Below are positions 63,568-64,000 of a stretch of 64,000 nt of DNA, piece by piece (position 1 is the stretch's first letter; each line of letters begins with the position of its first letter). The notes under the pieces were generated by a model. It saw only the letters and a list, made by a program, of their open reading frames with translations. It did not search any database and was not told the origin of the DNA. Location: positions 682,001 through 746,000 of the forward strand of contig JAJDDN010000008.1 of assembly GCA_029260295.1 (NCBI GenBank). The letters are read 5' to 3'. The position numbers were made by a program, and so were the translations under genes. This stretch comes from Phycisphaerales bacterium (GTDB lineage: Bacteria; Planctomycetota; Phycisphaerae; Phycisphaerales; UBA1924).

Positions 63568-64000
63568 CGTTCATACCCATATGCCTTTGCGATCTTGCAC
63601 GCTTCAATAATATCTTTGACACGCTGATCGCCTCCTTCTCGTTCTATGACAACATTGATGTCGCCAGAGAGCGTCTCCAGGATCTCAAAGAAGCAATCCC
63701 AATCAACCTCACCCTGCCCAACCGGTGTTTCGATGCCCCATGTACCTGGGACATCGGCCGAGATCGCATCTTTCATATGAACCTGAACAGTCCGGCCTTT
63801 GAGTAAATTCAATGCAGATGCCGGATCACCCATGCCATACAGAATCATGTTGGCCGGATCGAAGTTAATACCGACATGCGAAAGGCCCGGACGATCCAGA
63901 AGATCGAGCAACGACTCGGCACGCTCCTGCCCAGTTTCCAGTCCAAGCTGGATCTCATACTTGCCAAAGATATCTGCGATTGCATTGATCCGATCAATAA
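63564..64000 (-). CDS. Sugar phosphate isomerase/epimerase, copy 2 (cut by the window end)
   Basis: The C-terminal 144 codons are present; the frame is open to the last base, with no start inside the window, so the gene continues beyond 64000. GINFDPANMILYGMGDP, VQVHMKDA and NVVIEREGG show the metal-site strands of the AP-endonuclease-2 TIM barrel. It overlaps the downstream dehydrogenase by 4 bases, the same arrangement as copy 1. Confidence 0.85.
   Translation of the reverse strand, partial: IDRINAIADIFGKYEIQLGLETGQERAESLLDLLDRPGLSHVGINFDPANMILYGMGDPASALNLLKGRTVQVHMKDAISADVPGTWGIETPVGQGEVDWDCFFEILETLSGDINVVIEREGGDQRVKDIIEACKIAKAYGYER

Overview
The window looks like a chromosomal segment of a planctomycete, most likely a marine member of the class Phycisphaerae. 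This is inferred from several lineage habits seen together: C-terminal dockerin-like EF-hand repeats ending in Gly-Cys-Pro, an ECF sigma factor fused by overlap to a Ser/Thr kinase-TPR gene, DUF1559-type pseudopilin, DUF1080 and paired Gfo/Idh/MocA-isomerase sugar genes, a B12-dependent ribonucleotide reductase and a large investment in multihaem cytochromes. I see no insertion sequences, CRISPR arrays, tRNA or rRNA genes.

Layout. 1-4.6 kb: a large secretin and a STAS/anti-sigma-kinase pair. 4.6-7 kb: iscS-iscU-iscA without iscR. 7-14 kb: ACT protein, thioredoxin-like TPR protein, trxB, a short sigma-70 factor, a UVR-motif protein and mnmG. 14-21 kb: pseudopilin, sugar-phosphate transferase, a secreted FKBP protein with a CpeT-like N-terminus, mdh and two unknown genes. 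21-23.2 kb: a hybrid histidine kinase. 23.2-28.5 kb (minus): a structured leader, dcd, an unknown small gene, nrdJ and a structured downstream RNA with its own terminator. 29-33.2 kb: a FlgI-like HEAT lipoprotein, then a methyltransferase and glycosyltransferase. 33.3-40.4 kb (minus): tetrahaem cytochrome, four-cluster Fe-S protein, NrfD-type quinone protein, HAO-like octahaem cytochrome, an unknown protein with a Cys-rich tail, and an alginate-export-type porin. 40.7-46.7 kb: giant dockerin-tailed surface protein, kinase and ECF sigma. 46.8-49 kb: decahaem cytochrome with a dockerin tail. 49.6-57.6 kb: CcsBA, a cysteine-free redoxin, two 15-haem paralogues on opposite strands and a NapC-like hexahaem membrane cytochrome. 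57.7-64 kb: DUF1080 lipoprotein, MFS permease and two isomerase-dehydrogenase pairs.

How it works together. The six multihaem proteins carry 58 haem attachment motifs and include two possible routes from the quinone pool to the periplasm or beyond: NrfD/Fe-S/tetrahaem to an octahaem HAO-like enzyme (nitrogen-oxide chemistry), and NapC-like hexahaem to 15-haem cytochromes, with CcsBA as the maturation system. The sugar genes fit oxidation and cleavage of 3-keto-glycosides. The most interesting unexplained items are the HAO-NrfD module with its palindromic GATAAA/TTTATC upstream site, the twin 15-haem cytochromes with identical non-canonical first and last haem sites, the dockerin-tailed decahaem cytochrome and the two structured RNA regions that bracket dcd-nrdJ. 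All function calls are by reading translated sequence; no database search was run.
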